Shown here piece by piece: positions 54,054-64,000 of a DNA stretch of 64,000 nt. A model generated the notes under the pieces. The model saw only the letters and a program-made list of their open reading frames with translations. It was not told the DNA's origin and did no database searches. Position 1 is the stretch's first letter. Each line of letters begins with the position of its first letter. Position numbers and translations under genes: made by a program. Origin of the DNA: Chimonanthus salicifolius. Taxonomy: Eukaryota > Streptophyta > Magnoliopsida > Laurales > Calycanthaceae. The stretch is taken from assembly GCA_013350335.1 (NCBI GenBank), contig CM023540.1, forward strand, positions 3,100,001-3,164,000, written 5' to 3'.

Positions 54054-56223
54054 CGTGTCGTGACGTCCATGCCCTTTCTCACTCTTCTATTTCAAAAAAA
54101 AAAAAGTAGATTCTGATTTTCGAAAAGCTGGTGAGAAAGGGGCTGGCGTTACAAAATCCACCAAATGATCATTAGTGGGGTTCGGCCATACTACATGGCC
54201 GAACCTCACGCTTTGGATTTTTACCTCATGTTCCATCATTTATCATGGTTAATCAATTTAATATTAAATCCATAACTAAGCATTGGTGAGTCTTAAATCA
54301 AAAGCATAAAACAAATCATAATTTCCAACATGATTTTAATCCAATTATCCCATCAAAACAGTCCATGGGGTTCGGCCATACACATGGCCGAACCCTATGG
54401 TCCTCTTAACTCAATGATTCCATCATTTATCATAATTTTGGTTCAACACTTTTAGCCATAAGAACCATATGGTTCAGCCATCCAATGGCTGACCAACATA
54501 TTGTACTTATCTTCATTTAAAAACCCCTTTAAAACTTTCATTACATAATATGGATTTTATCTCTCAAAAACCCTAAAAATTCACCAAGTCTTTTCATGGG
54601 GTTCGGCCATCCCAAGTGGCCGAACTCTATCATCCATTTTCTTATCCTTTTTACACATCATTATCCATTCATTTTCTTCCATGGGGTTCGGCCATACTCA
54701 TGGTTTTTGTGCATCACTTTTTAAGATTTGGACATACAATGGACTGATCATGTTTCTTTGGTTATCTTAAATAAAAGTTATAGGACACCTACCGTTTCCG
54801 CGACTCCACTGATTTGATCTTTGCTTGTTCTTCCGTTCCTTTTGCTCCTCTTAGATCCTTAGCCTTCCTCCTTCCTTCCTGTCCTTTTGCCAAGCTTAAT
54901 CTTGCTGGAAACTCCTTGAAGTTGACCAGCCAAAGTATTGATTTGAAAGGGAGAGAGATAGGAACTTAACCTTGGATGGAAATGATAAACCTAGAGGTGC
55001 AACTCCTTTTCTCTAAGTCTACTTGTCTTGGTGGAGGGATCGGTCATGGACTAATTGAAGATAGGCAATCAGCTAATGCTCTTGATCTTGAGAGGTGAAG
55101 ACGTCCAAGAGAGGGAGAGAAAGAGAGAGAGAGTGCAAATGAAAACCCTTTTTGACTAATGAACTTCAGCCCATGGTTGACACCAAATGTAACTCTCCTC
55201 CCATTTACTTCCATAATTTATTTCATGTGGGGGATTTCATCCTTGAGATGAAACCCTCCAATGGTTTTGGCTCTTGGCTGCCCTAGATACAACCCTTCTC
55301 CATCACCTTTCCAAGTGTGAGCCCATATGTAACTCTCATTTGTTTAATACCTCCCTTGGGGTTTCATCCTTGAGATGAAACTCTAAGGTGTCCAACGGCT
55401 CCCATGCATGTCTTGTTGTATACATTCTTTCCATCATTCATCCCTCATTAACCTTGCATGTGAGAGTTTCATTTTGAAATGAAACTCTCATAGGCTAGAA
55501 CAACTAACTTTTGGTTGGCCTTGAGTAACTCTTTATCTTCCATCTTTTACCCATGTGGGAGTTTCATCCATGAAATGAAACTCCTACATGCCAACGGTTT
55601 TTATGTCTTAACCCTTGGACCATCCAACTATCCCATGCAATTTCTAATGTGTATAACATCTTAAATTTAAAACATTACCCCTCACCACATGTAACTCCCA
55701 TAAATGCCATTATCATTCATCATTTGTCTAAGAGTTACATGCATGGGATGACCTCTCCATGCAGCCAATGTTTTCTTTGTTTTAAAATTTGGAATTAAGA
55801 CACTCCACTCTCATTCACACACTTCACTCACTTACAATTAATTTAACTCTCTCAACTTAACCCATTTAACTCATCAATTTAATGCAACTCAACTAAACTC
55901 CACAATTTATTCGAACTCAATCCAAGCCCAAACATTTAATTCATCTTAACCCAATTAAGTTTTGAGCTCATCTAATGGTCAAACATGTCAACCACGACCC
56001 ATTGGGTCCCATTTGGGTCTTTTGACCCAATTAACCACTTTGACCCAATTAAATGTACATTACCCATTTAATTTAATTTAATCCCATAACACCTACATTG
56101 GGTCTTATTTGAACAATGGGTCCCACCATTTTCTCATCTACGATTATAACCCTTTAATTCATAACTCCAATGGCATTTTCGTAAATATTGATATATTAAA
56201 AAATCTAGTGTATTACAATACAA

Positions 56224-56233
56224 TCCTCTTTTT
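56224..56233 (-). other. Polypurine tract of Gypsy-2
   Basis: AAAAAGAGGA on the minus strand, six bases before the 3' LTR start TGTAATAC. Confidence 0.6.
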
Positions 56234-56279
56234 AAAATTTTCGTCTTGAAAATCGAACGAAGTAGGATTCCAAAATACG

Positions 56280-59200
56280 TCATACAAACAATTCAGGGTG
56301 AGCTGTTCTCATCTCCGATTCTAGTTCCCAAGTGGCTTCCTCAACACCATGTCGATCCCATACCACCTTGACGAACTGAATCGCTCTGTTTCGTAACACC
56401 CTTTGCTCAGTCTTTATTATTCTGACAGGCTTCTCGACATAAGACACATAACTTTGTACATCTATATCTTGTACATTCAATACATGCGACGGATCGGGAT
56501 TGTACTTCTTCAGCATCGATATATGAAACACATCGTGTAGAGATGCTAATTGTGAAGGAAGTGCCAACTGATAAGCTACATCTCCCATCCTCCTTATAAT
56601 GGAAAACGGTCCCACATATCTTGGCGACAATTTCCCCTTCCTTCCAAACTGCATGTGTCCCTTTCGTGGCGAGACTTTTAAGAATACCATGTCCCCCACT
56701 TCAAATTCGAGAAACTTCCTCATTTTGTCAGTATAGCTCTTTTGCCGATTCTGTGCAGTCAATAAGTGCTGATGTATCAACTGAATTTGTGTTGTAGTCT
56801 CTGCGACTAGCTCTGGTCCAATCAGCGCAGGCTCTCCGGCCTCAATCCAGCACACTGGTGACCTGCATGGTCTACCACATAAAGCCTCGAATGGGGCCAT
56901 CTAAAGGCTTGCCTGGTAACTATTATTATATGAGAACTCTACCAGTGGCAAATGATCCTCCCATCCACCCTTGAAGTCTAGCATGCACGCCCTCAACATG
57001 TCCTCCAGTGTTTGTATTGTCCTTTCCGACTGTCCATCAGTCTGTGGATGGAATGTTGTGCTAGTCAGTAGATCAGTCCCCATGGCCGACTGCATACTCT
57101 ACCATACCCTGTCGGTGAAATGGCCATCTCTATCAGACACTATAGTCCAAGGAATACCATGCAATCTGATGATATCCCAGATGTACCGTCGTCCCAATGT
57201 CTCCGACGAATCTGTCATCCTGATGGGTAGAAAGTGGGCTGACTTGGTCAATCGGTCTACCACAACCCATATTACATCATTGCCCTTTGATGACTTAGGT
57301 AACCCTGTTACAAAATCCATGGAAATGTGCTCCCATTTCCATTCCGGCACTGCTAAGGGTTTGAGTAACCCTGGTGGCTTTTGATGTTCCGTCTTAACCT
57401 GCTGGCAAGTTAAGCAGTGTGCCACAAATTCCGCCACATCTTTTTTGAGTCCATGCCACCAGTAATGCCTCTTCAGGTCGTGATACATCTTGGTGCTGCC
57501 CGGATGTATGGAGAGCTTGGTCTGATGTGCCTCAATCAACAACTCTTTTCTGCAGCTTTTTGGCACATATATTCTTCCCCGGAATACAAGACCCTGTCCT
57601 GGTCATAATTCCCATTCCGGTATGACAACGCCAGTAGACATCTTGGCCCATATCTCCTCCACTTCCGGATCTGTTCGTTGCTCTTGTTCAATCTTAGTAA
57701 CCATGTTGGACCGTATGATTAAATTGTACATACTTCCATGGTTGTTGATATACAGATTGAACTCTTGAATGGTATTCAGCATCTCCCATTCAGTTCTGAT
57801 CAAACATGCTACTGATGCATGTGATATACAGCTGAGAGCATCCGCCACCTTGTTTGCCTTGCCGGGATGATATCGAAGTGCGAACTCATAATCCTCCAGA
57901 TATTCCATCCATCTGCGCTGCCTCAGGTTGAACTCTTTCTGATCAAATAAATACTTCAAGCTCTTATGATCAGATAATACTACAAACTTCTCTCCATATA
58001 GATAGTGTCTCCAGCTTTTAAGAGCGAAGACCACTGCAGCTAATTCCAGATCATGTGTGGGATAGAGGCGTTCATGAATTTTTAATTGTCTTAAACCATA
58101 AGCCACCACACGATCACGTTGCATGAGTGAACACCCCAATCCCTCACCTGATGCATCGCATTGTACTTCATAACCTTTGCCCCTTTCCGGCAAAATTAAG
58201 ATAGGAGCAGTTGTAAGTCTATGTTTCAGCTCCTCGAACCTCTGGTTACATAGATCTGTCCACTCATATTTCACTCCTTTCTGAGTGAGTCGAGTCAATG
58301 GAGATGCATTTTTGGAGAAGCCCATGATGAACTTCCTGTAATAACCAGCCAAACCCAAGAAGCTACGGATTTAGTGACATTCTTTGGTGCTTTCCACTCG
58401 CTCACTGCCGCCACCTTAGCGGGATCAATGGCTATACCGTCTGCTGTTATGACATGCTCCAAGAATTTGACCTCAGATAGCCAAAATTCACATTTGCTTG
58501 CTTTGGCATACAACTTGTTCTGTCTCAAAGTGTTCATGACTATCCGTAGGTGCTCAGCATGTTCTTCCTTACTTTTGGAAAAGATCAGGATATCATCAAT
58601 AAACACAATCACAAACTGGTCCAGGTGAGGTCAGAAGATCCTGTTCATTAGATCCATGAACATAGCCGGTGCATTGGTGAGTCCTAACGGCATGAGTACA
58701 ATCTCATATAGTCCATATCGCGTCCTGAAGGTTGTTTTCTCTATATCTTCCTCCCTAACCCAGATTTGATGATAACTGGACATCAGATCAATCTTCGAAA
58801 AGTGACTGGAACCCCTCAGTTGATCGAATAAGTCATTGATCCAGGGTAAAAGGGTACTTGTTCGGAACAGTTAGCTGATTCAGTTTTCGGTAATCCACAC
58901 ACATTCGGAGTGAACCGTTCTTCTTGTTCACAAACAACACTGGAGCTCCCCAAGATGAGGTGCTGTTTCGGATGCAACCCACTCTAAGCAGTTCATCAAT
59001 CTGCTTCTTTAGCTCGGACATCACCGCTAGTGCCATCTGATAATGTGGTAAAGACACTGGTGAAGTACCAGGATATAGCTTGATCTCAAAATTGAGCTCC
59101 CTCATGGGTGGTAAGCCAGGGAGTTCTTTTGGGAACACATCTGCAAATTTTTGCACAATGGCCGGAAGTTCAATGACTGGTGCTTTGTTTATGATGATAT

Positions 59201-59590
59201 TGTTCAATATCAAATGGTTCAACCCTTCCTGCAGTCTGCTCTGCTTGTCTGTAAGAACTACATGCTGCTTTCCCTCGGGTGACCAAAATGTCACTCTGCA
59301 GCGATAACAGTCAATGTTGGACTGAAAGCTAGCCAACCAGTCCATGTCGAAAATAATATTCTACTCAAACATATCGAATACCAGATAGTTGAACTCAAAT
59401 CTGGGTCCAGCTAGTTCGGTATTCACAGCCATGCATATGAGTCCCAATGACGTGTCTCCGACAGGGGATACAATTGTGAGTGATGTAGACAATTTTTTGA
59501 ACTAGAGTACCAGTAGCAGTTATAAATGATGCAGATATAAAGGAGTGTGAAGCTCTAGAATCAAATAGTGCATATGCATAGGAACTAGTG
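56280..59590 (-). pseudogene. Gypsy-2 pol: protease, RT, RNase H, integrase, chromodomain
   Basis: Protease near 59560 reads LFDSRASHSFIS (glycine of DSG replaced by R). RT has KRKLNQLT-type start in the frame ending near 58850, FIDDILIFSK (about 58590) and frameshifts near 58850, 58625 and 58370. RNase [16 protein letters not shown] and [16 protein letters not shown] are intact (57603-58358). A TAA sits in WEL-stop-PGQG (57603). Integrase: [54 protein letters not shown], with a stop near 57097 and another at 56901. Chromodomain-like end VKVVWDRHGVEEATWELESE, stop at 56280. Non-functional. Confidence 0.92.
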
Positions 59591-60912
59591 ACAACAGCCA
59601 TACCTTGAATCACAATATGATCCACATCCTCAGGAGGTGCTAGAGTAAACAGACGTCCGGATCCAGTAGGGTTAGGCGCCCGTCCCGCCTGATTATAAGT
59701 CCTGTCTCCCCGGGAGTTAACTGGCCTAGCTGGTGGACGGAAAGATCCTCTGGAATATGAGAGCTTGTTGAGCTTTGGGCAATCTTTCTTGAAGTGACCC
59801 AGCTGATCATAGTGGAAGTAGTTGCTCACCCCTCTGAATGACTGAGTGACTGATGCAGATGGGGAGGGCTGGTTGGGACGAAAGCCCTCTGTGGACCCTG
59901 TAGATGGTGAGGGTCTGCTGAAGTTCGGTCGGAACCTCTTGTTAGGCTGGAACCCGCCCCTCCCACTTGGAGCTCGGCGGTTGTCAAACCGCACCATCTT
60001 ATTCAACTCTCGTTCTGCTATAGTGGCCTTACTGACCACCTCAGCGAGTGTGGCTGCCTTGAATATGGTCACTTTGGCCCTGATGTTTGGCCTTAGACCC
60101 CTCTCAAACTTCAGTGCCCTGCGGTGCTCTGTATCCACCATATAAAATGCATAGCAGGATAGACTGAGAAATTCCCGGTGATACTCTGCCACCGTCATAG
60201 AGCCCTGTACCAAGGACAGAAAGGCTTGAGTCTGACGCTCTTTCTCCTCCTTCGGGAAGTAGTGTTCCAAAAAGGTCGCTAAAAACTCGTCCTAGGTCAT
60301 GGCCGTCCTCTCCCTTACTGGTACGAGTGCCCGCTGTTTCTCCATTACCTCCCACCATTTACCGGTATCTTCAATTATTTGTGATGTAGCTAGTAGAATC
60401 CTGTCAGCATGACTCGAGATCTTGAGTAGAATTAAGATCTGCGTGATCTTTTTCAGCCAATGTTCAGCTCCGACAGCCCCTTCCTTCCCTTTGAAGTAGG
60501 GAGGGCGCTGTTGCTGGAATTCTCGGACCATACTCCGGTCATTGATATCTTTAGAACTTTCACTTCCATTCATATGTTGTTGGAGTACAGAGGCCACCAC
60601 CGCTTGAACTAAGCTCTGTAGTTCAGGCGGCACATGTGGTATATGTACGCCACTATTCCCCTCTTCCTCCTTCCAAGATGAGTGTTCACTCTCCTTCTCT
60701 TCTCGTCGAGAGTGATGTGGCTCTTCCTCATTGCGTGATTTTTCATGAAAAGATTGCTCCTTCTCAAGTTGAGTTACCTCTTTCTCATGTAAAGATGGTT
60801 CCTTCTCATGTAAATATTTTTCATGTTGAGATACCACTTTCTCATGTTGAGTGATTTGTAGCACTTTTTCCTTCCCCTTCTGGTTCTGAGGGATCTTTTT
60901 CATTGGAGCCAT
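59395..60912 (-). pseudogene. Gypsy-2 gag
   Basis: ATG 60910-60912 (MAPMKKIPQNQKGKEK). The N-terminus has repeated HEK units (QHEKVVSQHEKYLHEKEPSL and on), then an acidic/basic region and the retrotransposon gag core (HWLKKITQILILLKISSHAD, FLSLVQGSMTVAEYHREFLS). An amber codon replaces tryptophan in the AMT-W-DEF stretch (about 60294). The zinc knuckle is damaged: YFHYDQLGHFKKDC lacks the first two cysteines found in Gypsy-1 (CYQCGQQGHFKRDC). A serine/proline-rich linker RPNFSRPSPSTGSTEGFRPN precedes it. Confidence 0.9.
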
Positions 60913-61213
60913 TTTCCCTAAGTCATGAAAACATTAACAACTTAGTTTCTTCGTACAGTTTGTGTTTTTCACTATTTTGAGAAGATTTCCAAATAAGCAA
61001 ACTTGGTTTTCCTTTGTTTTTGGGGGAAATTTCTAAATATCTATTGTTTGCTATCTTTTTTCAATTTGGGGAATATTGGGGAAGTATATCCTATTTTGCT
61101 ACGTTTGGTAGATCAACTATAATGACTGTACTTTTGCTATCTTTCACTGTTGTTCTCAGATTGATTGTTCAGTCTGAGTCTACGAAGTAAATTAATCCGG
61201 CCCCCAGTCAGCG
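60913..61213 (-). other. Gypsy-2 5' untranslated leader
   Basis: About 300 bp between the 5' LTR and gag ATG, without an ORF. A primer-binding site should lie at its right end. Minus-strand TGGGGGCCGGATT starts eight bases from the LTR and could be one, but the matching tRNA could not be named. Confidence 0.55.
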
Positions 61214-61309
61214 TGTAACAGCCCGCCCTTTTCACTCTAATTGTCAGAGTTTATTTTTTTTTTTATAAATAATAATACTCAAGTGATCGGGGCGGAGTGT
61301 CACGACGCG

Positions 61310-61345
61310 AGTTAAGTTCGGACTTCTAAAGTCCGACCCTTAATT
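61310..61345 (-). repeat. Class III hairpin in Gypsy-2 5' LTR
   Basis: AGTTAAG ... CTTAATT outer arms (one wobble), inner stem TCGGACTT/AAGTCCGA perfect over eight pairs, loop of three. 36 nt. Confidence 0.87.
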
Positions 61346-61940
61346 GGCCAAGCCCATGTGTGTATGGATTAAGTCCATAAAAATCGATCCACACATGGTA
61401 CAATAAACTTGCGGAACATACTTAGTCTTAATCTAACTAAGGTTATAATAGATTCTATGACTACTCAATTTATCACTTAAGATAGCAAAGTACATGATTT
61501 ATTCCCCAAAATTACTAAATAACCTTAGTCTACCATTCATTCCAAACCATCCAAATAAACCAAACCATAGTAGCTACTTAACTACATTATTATATGCCAC
61601 CACCACTAATTATCAAATTACATTGTCCAAATAACTTAAATAAAAAGTCCATAAACAGTCCATTCAAAACCCATTCAAATCCATTCGAATGGCCCAAGCT
61701 CCTATGCTTGGTTTCCTTCTCGATCCTCGTTCTTCCCCTTTCCTATGTCATCCACTAAGGATAGAGATAGGCGTTAGATCAACGTGTCCAGTAGGTCATC
61801 CGATTAAGGCTACCACAAGGTTAGTATAAAAACATGCAAGTAATATAATAATACATGTTTAACAAAATTCCATAAAACAATGCTATGTATGAAATGAATA
61901 TGTAAAGAGTCCCACCCATCACCATTATACATAGCCTCCT

Positions 61941-62042
61941 CTTGACAGGATACTCATCGTCAAGGTATCCCACAGTGGTCTTTCGGATGCCCCGATGGAG
62001 TGTGGCCTCCAGATTCCTCTTGATGGGATTCTCATCATCAAG
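61941..62042 (-). repeat. Class II hairpin pair in Gypsy-2 5' LTR
   Basis: 61941-61964 (CTTGACA/CGTCAAG, one mismatch) and 62019-62042 (CTTGATG/CATCAAG), in 78-bp tandem units that also hold GGAG/CTCC. Confidence 0.85.
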
Positions 62043-62387
62043 GTACCCCACAGTGGTCTTCCCGGACGCCCCGACGGAGTGTGGCCTCCGGTTACAACAT
62101 CATCATCCCATGCCATGCATGAGATGTCTATGAAAACATGCCATTTGTAAATATAACTTTACATTCAAATAACTTATCAAACTCAGCATAAAACAACATA
62201 TATCATATGTGGTTACAAAAAGGTAGGAAGCCTACACCAAATTCACTTAGATTGACTCTTCTTTTGAACCATCTCCCGTTCACGACTTGTACACCGTTCT
62301 AGCAAATCCAATACCTTATTTACATAGATGCAAGTTAACATTCATCCATGTGATTCCACTTAGTCTAAGTCCCAGAAATCCACTTTG

Positions 62388-63411
62388 TGGGGTTCGGCCA
62401 TCCCCATGGCCGAACCTCACCCATTTACATTTTGGTCTCTCTTTTATTTAAGTAAAACCCATTCAATTAAACCAAACTTCCAAATGAACCTTGGTAGGGT
62501 TCGGCCATACATCATGGCCGAACCTTACCACTTTGGTTTTGGCCCATATATCCAATCATACGATCATTTTATCTTTGATCATTTCATCCATAATTACCAT
62601 TATGCCATTTAGACTATCTTTTTGTTTAATTTATCTTAAACACCAATAGTCATACTTAATCCACTTCACACCTCAAACATACTTTGGTAGGGTTCGGCCA
62701 TACAACATGGCCGAACCTTACCACTTGATTTTGGACCCCTCTTTTCAAGTCTTTTGATCAATCCATTCACATATACAATTTATCTTGTATTTACAGTTTT
62801 GCCATTGGTCTAACCAATGCGCTATTTTGCTAACTTCCATCGCCTAAAATAAAACCATCTTAGTGGGGTTCGGCCATACTACATGGCCGAACCTCACCAT
62901 CTTATTTTAGTCCTTTTAAATCCTTCATACATCCATAACATTAACCACCCAATCCATCAATCATCATTAGTGGGGTTCGGCCATACTACATGGCCGAACC
63001 TCACCAAACTGATTTGTATCCCCACCTTCCATCTAATATCATGGTTGATAAACTTAATATTAACTCCATAACTAAGTCTAGATAATTCCTTAATCAAAAG
63101 TAGTAAACACATCTTAGATTTCCTATATGATTTTACCCAATCATGCCATCAAAACAGTCCATGGGGTTCGGCCATGTGTGGTTCTCTTAACACAATACTT
63201 CCATCAATTATATACATATGAGACTCCACACTTAAACCATGAAAACCACATCATTCAGCCATCCCATAACTGGTCCAAAACAGCAAGCTTATCTCCATTT
63301 AAAATCCTTTAAAAACCTCCATTTCATAATATGGATTTTGTCTTTCAAACACCATAAAAATCACCAAGTTTTCCCATCTGGTTCGGCCATCCAAAGGGGC
63401 CGAACCCTATG
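62388..63411 (-). repeat. Class I palindrome array in Gypsy-2 5' LTR
   Basis: Six full palindromes and one half copy. Outer stem flanks alternate between GTG/CAC (62388, 62863, 62970) and GGTA/TACC (62494, 62692), always matched on the two arms of one palindrome. Confidence 0.9.
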
Positions 63412-64000
63412 GTCCATATTTTGTTATTTAAGACAGCATAATACCTAATCTAAACCATTGATGGATCTGGCCACACAATGGCCGGATCACATCACTTAAC
63501 CAACTTATTTGACAAGGTTCATAGTGCACTTACCAATACTGCGTCTCCTTCGGTTCTTTGACTCCTTCCTTGGTCCTTTACTTCCCTAGCCTCTCCTTCT
63601 TTCTTCTTGTTCTTTTGGCTGAGACAAACCTTGCTGCAACATCCTTGGAACACTTCAGCCAGGTGATATGAATTTGAGAGAGAGAGAGCTAGATATTTGA
63701 TCTTAAACCTTGGTGCCAAACTCTTTTGCTGATTTTTGTCTTGATGAGAGGATCACCCAAGGACTGATTGAAATGAGCAACCAGCTGCTGTTCTTGATCT
63801 TGGAATGTAGAAGACGGCAAAGAGAGAGATAGATAGAGAGAGTGAAATGAGAACTCTTTGGCTAATGCACTTCAGCCTCAAGTTGACCTCACATGTAACT
63901 CCCATATTAATCAATGCCCTTTATGCTTACTTGGGGGTTTCATCTATGAAATGAAACTCCCTAAGTATCCAACGTCACTCATGGATTCATTGGTGTAATC

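Larger units (their letters stand above)
50152..54153 (+). mobile_element. Solo LTR 4 (4002 bp), plus sense, nested in Gypsy-2 3' LTR, TSD AAATC
   Basis: Begins TGTAGTGGCCCGGAATT and ends GGGGCTGGCGTTACA, with AAATC at 50147-50151 and 54154-54158. Sense order: GGGTCAAA/GGCCCAA-rich part, CT-rich patch (about 50900-50960), donor-like TGTGAGTAT (51269-51274), four class I palindromes (51527, 51749, 51907 and 52150), four class II hairpins (53311-53481), class III hairpin (54017-54053). No coding sequence. Youngest insertion in this stack. Confidence 0.93.
48656..56217 (-). repeat. 3' LTR of Gypsy-2, 3555 bp, split by solo LTR 4
   Basis: Parts 48656-50151 and 54159-56217, rejoined at the AAATC target. 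Plus-strand start TGTAACACCCCGCCC and end CTAGTGTATTACA. Non-coding. Holds class III hairpin 48744-48779, class II pair 49280-49303 and 49359-49382, class I palindromes near 49757, 49862, 50052, 54176, 54365 and 54596 with a half copy near 54680, donor-like GGTAGGT (54787-54792), and a CT/GA patch near 55105-55135. Confidence 0.92.
48656..64000 (-). mobile_element. Gypsy-2: Ty3/gypsy chromovirus (Tekay/Del-like), runs off right edge
   Basis: Minus-strand element with 3' LTR 48656-56217 (split by solo LTR 4), internal region 56218-61213, and 5' LTR from 61214 past 64000. The left target sequence is CGCAC (48651-48655); its partner lies outside the window. The two LTRs match in order and motifs but differ at many positions and by small indels, so the insertion is not recent. 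Confidence 0.92.
61214..64000 (-). repeat. 5' LTR of Gypsy-2, partial
   Basis: Plus-strand start TGTAACAGCCCGCCC. Class III hairpin 61310-61345; class II pair 61941-61964 and 62019-62042; class I palindromes near 62388, 62494, 62692, 62863, 62970 and 63379 with a half copy near 63160; donor GGTAAGTGC (63528-63533); GA/CT patch near 63670-63840. Continues beyond the window. Non-coding throughout. Confidence 0.92.

Noticed and set aside
55105..55135. (GA)n microsatellites at several places
   Set aside because: They are short, imperfect CT/GA patches at equivalent LTR positions, probably near the transcription start, and not independent satellites.
60913..61213. Named tRNA primer-binding site for Gypsy-2
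   Set aside because: TGGGGGCCGGATT is in a plausible place, but I could not match it to a tRNA 3' end with confidence.

Overview
This window is repeat-dense nuclear DNA of a vascular plant, most likely an angiosperm. It consists of a tandem, partly inverted array of endogenous pararetrovirus genomes (family Caulimoviridae) invaded by long-LTR Ty3/gypsy chromoviruses. No host gene, rRNA or tRNA gene was recognised. Almost every coding region is broken by stops, frameshifts or deletions, so the region is best read as old heterochromatic sequence. The host species and viral genus cannot be fixed from sequence alone.

Layout. 1-4826: Gypsy-1, minus strand, a partial 3' LTR plus a broken gag-pol, fused at about 4826 to viral DNA. 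4827-48655: six viral units. A (4827-11826, minus), B (11827-22816, minus) and C (22817-25510, minus, 5'-truncated) run head to tail. D (25511-30555) is inverted to plus. E (30567-42080) and F (42081-48655) are minus and head to tail. Four solo LTRs carry 5-bp target duplications: 12025-15594 (ACTGA) in B, 26569-28060 (GAAAA) in D, 34382-37700 (AGTTG) in E, and 50152-54153 (AAATC), which lies inside an LTR of Gypsy-2. 48656-64000: Gypsy-2, minus strand, inserted in the movement-protein gene of unit F, with its 5' LTR running off the right end.

The viral genome pieced together by comparing units is about 7.4-8.2 kb. Order: tRNA-Met primer-binding site, leader with a 35S-like TATA box and poly(A) signal, two small ORFs coupled by TGAGATG, a 30K-type movement protein, a capsid ORF bounded by same-frame TAA codons, a zinc-knuckle/coiled-coil segment, a protease-RT-RNase H ORF starting at its own ATG in another frame, and a terminal ORF of about 435 codons of unknown function that overlaps pol by 11 bases. 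Shared nonsense codons in B/C and in E/F indicate that parts of the array were copied inside the host genome after integration.

The most unusual signal is in the long (3.3-4 kb) non-coding LTRs. They hold three classes of inverted repeat. Class I is an array of GGTTCGGCCAT...ATGGCCGAACC palindromes, class II is tandem CTTGATG-type hairpins, and class III is one 36-37 nt AGTTAAG...CTTAACT hairpin near the LTR 3' end. In all three, sequence differences between copies are often matched on both arms so that pairing is kept. This suggests selection on RNA structure, or arm-to-arm correction.
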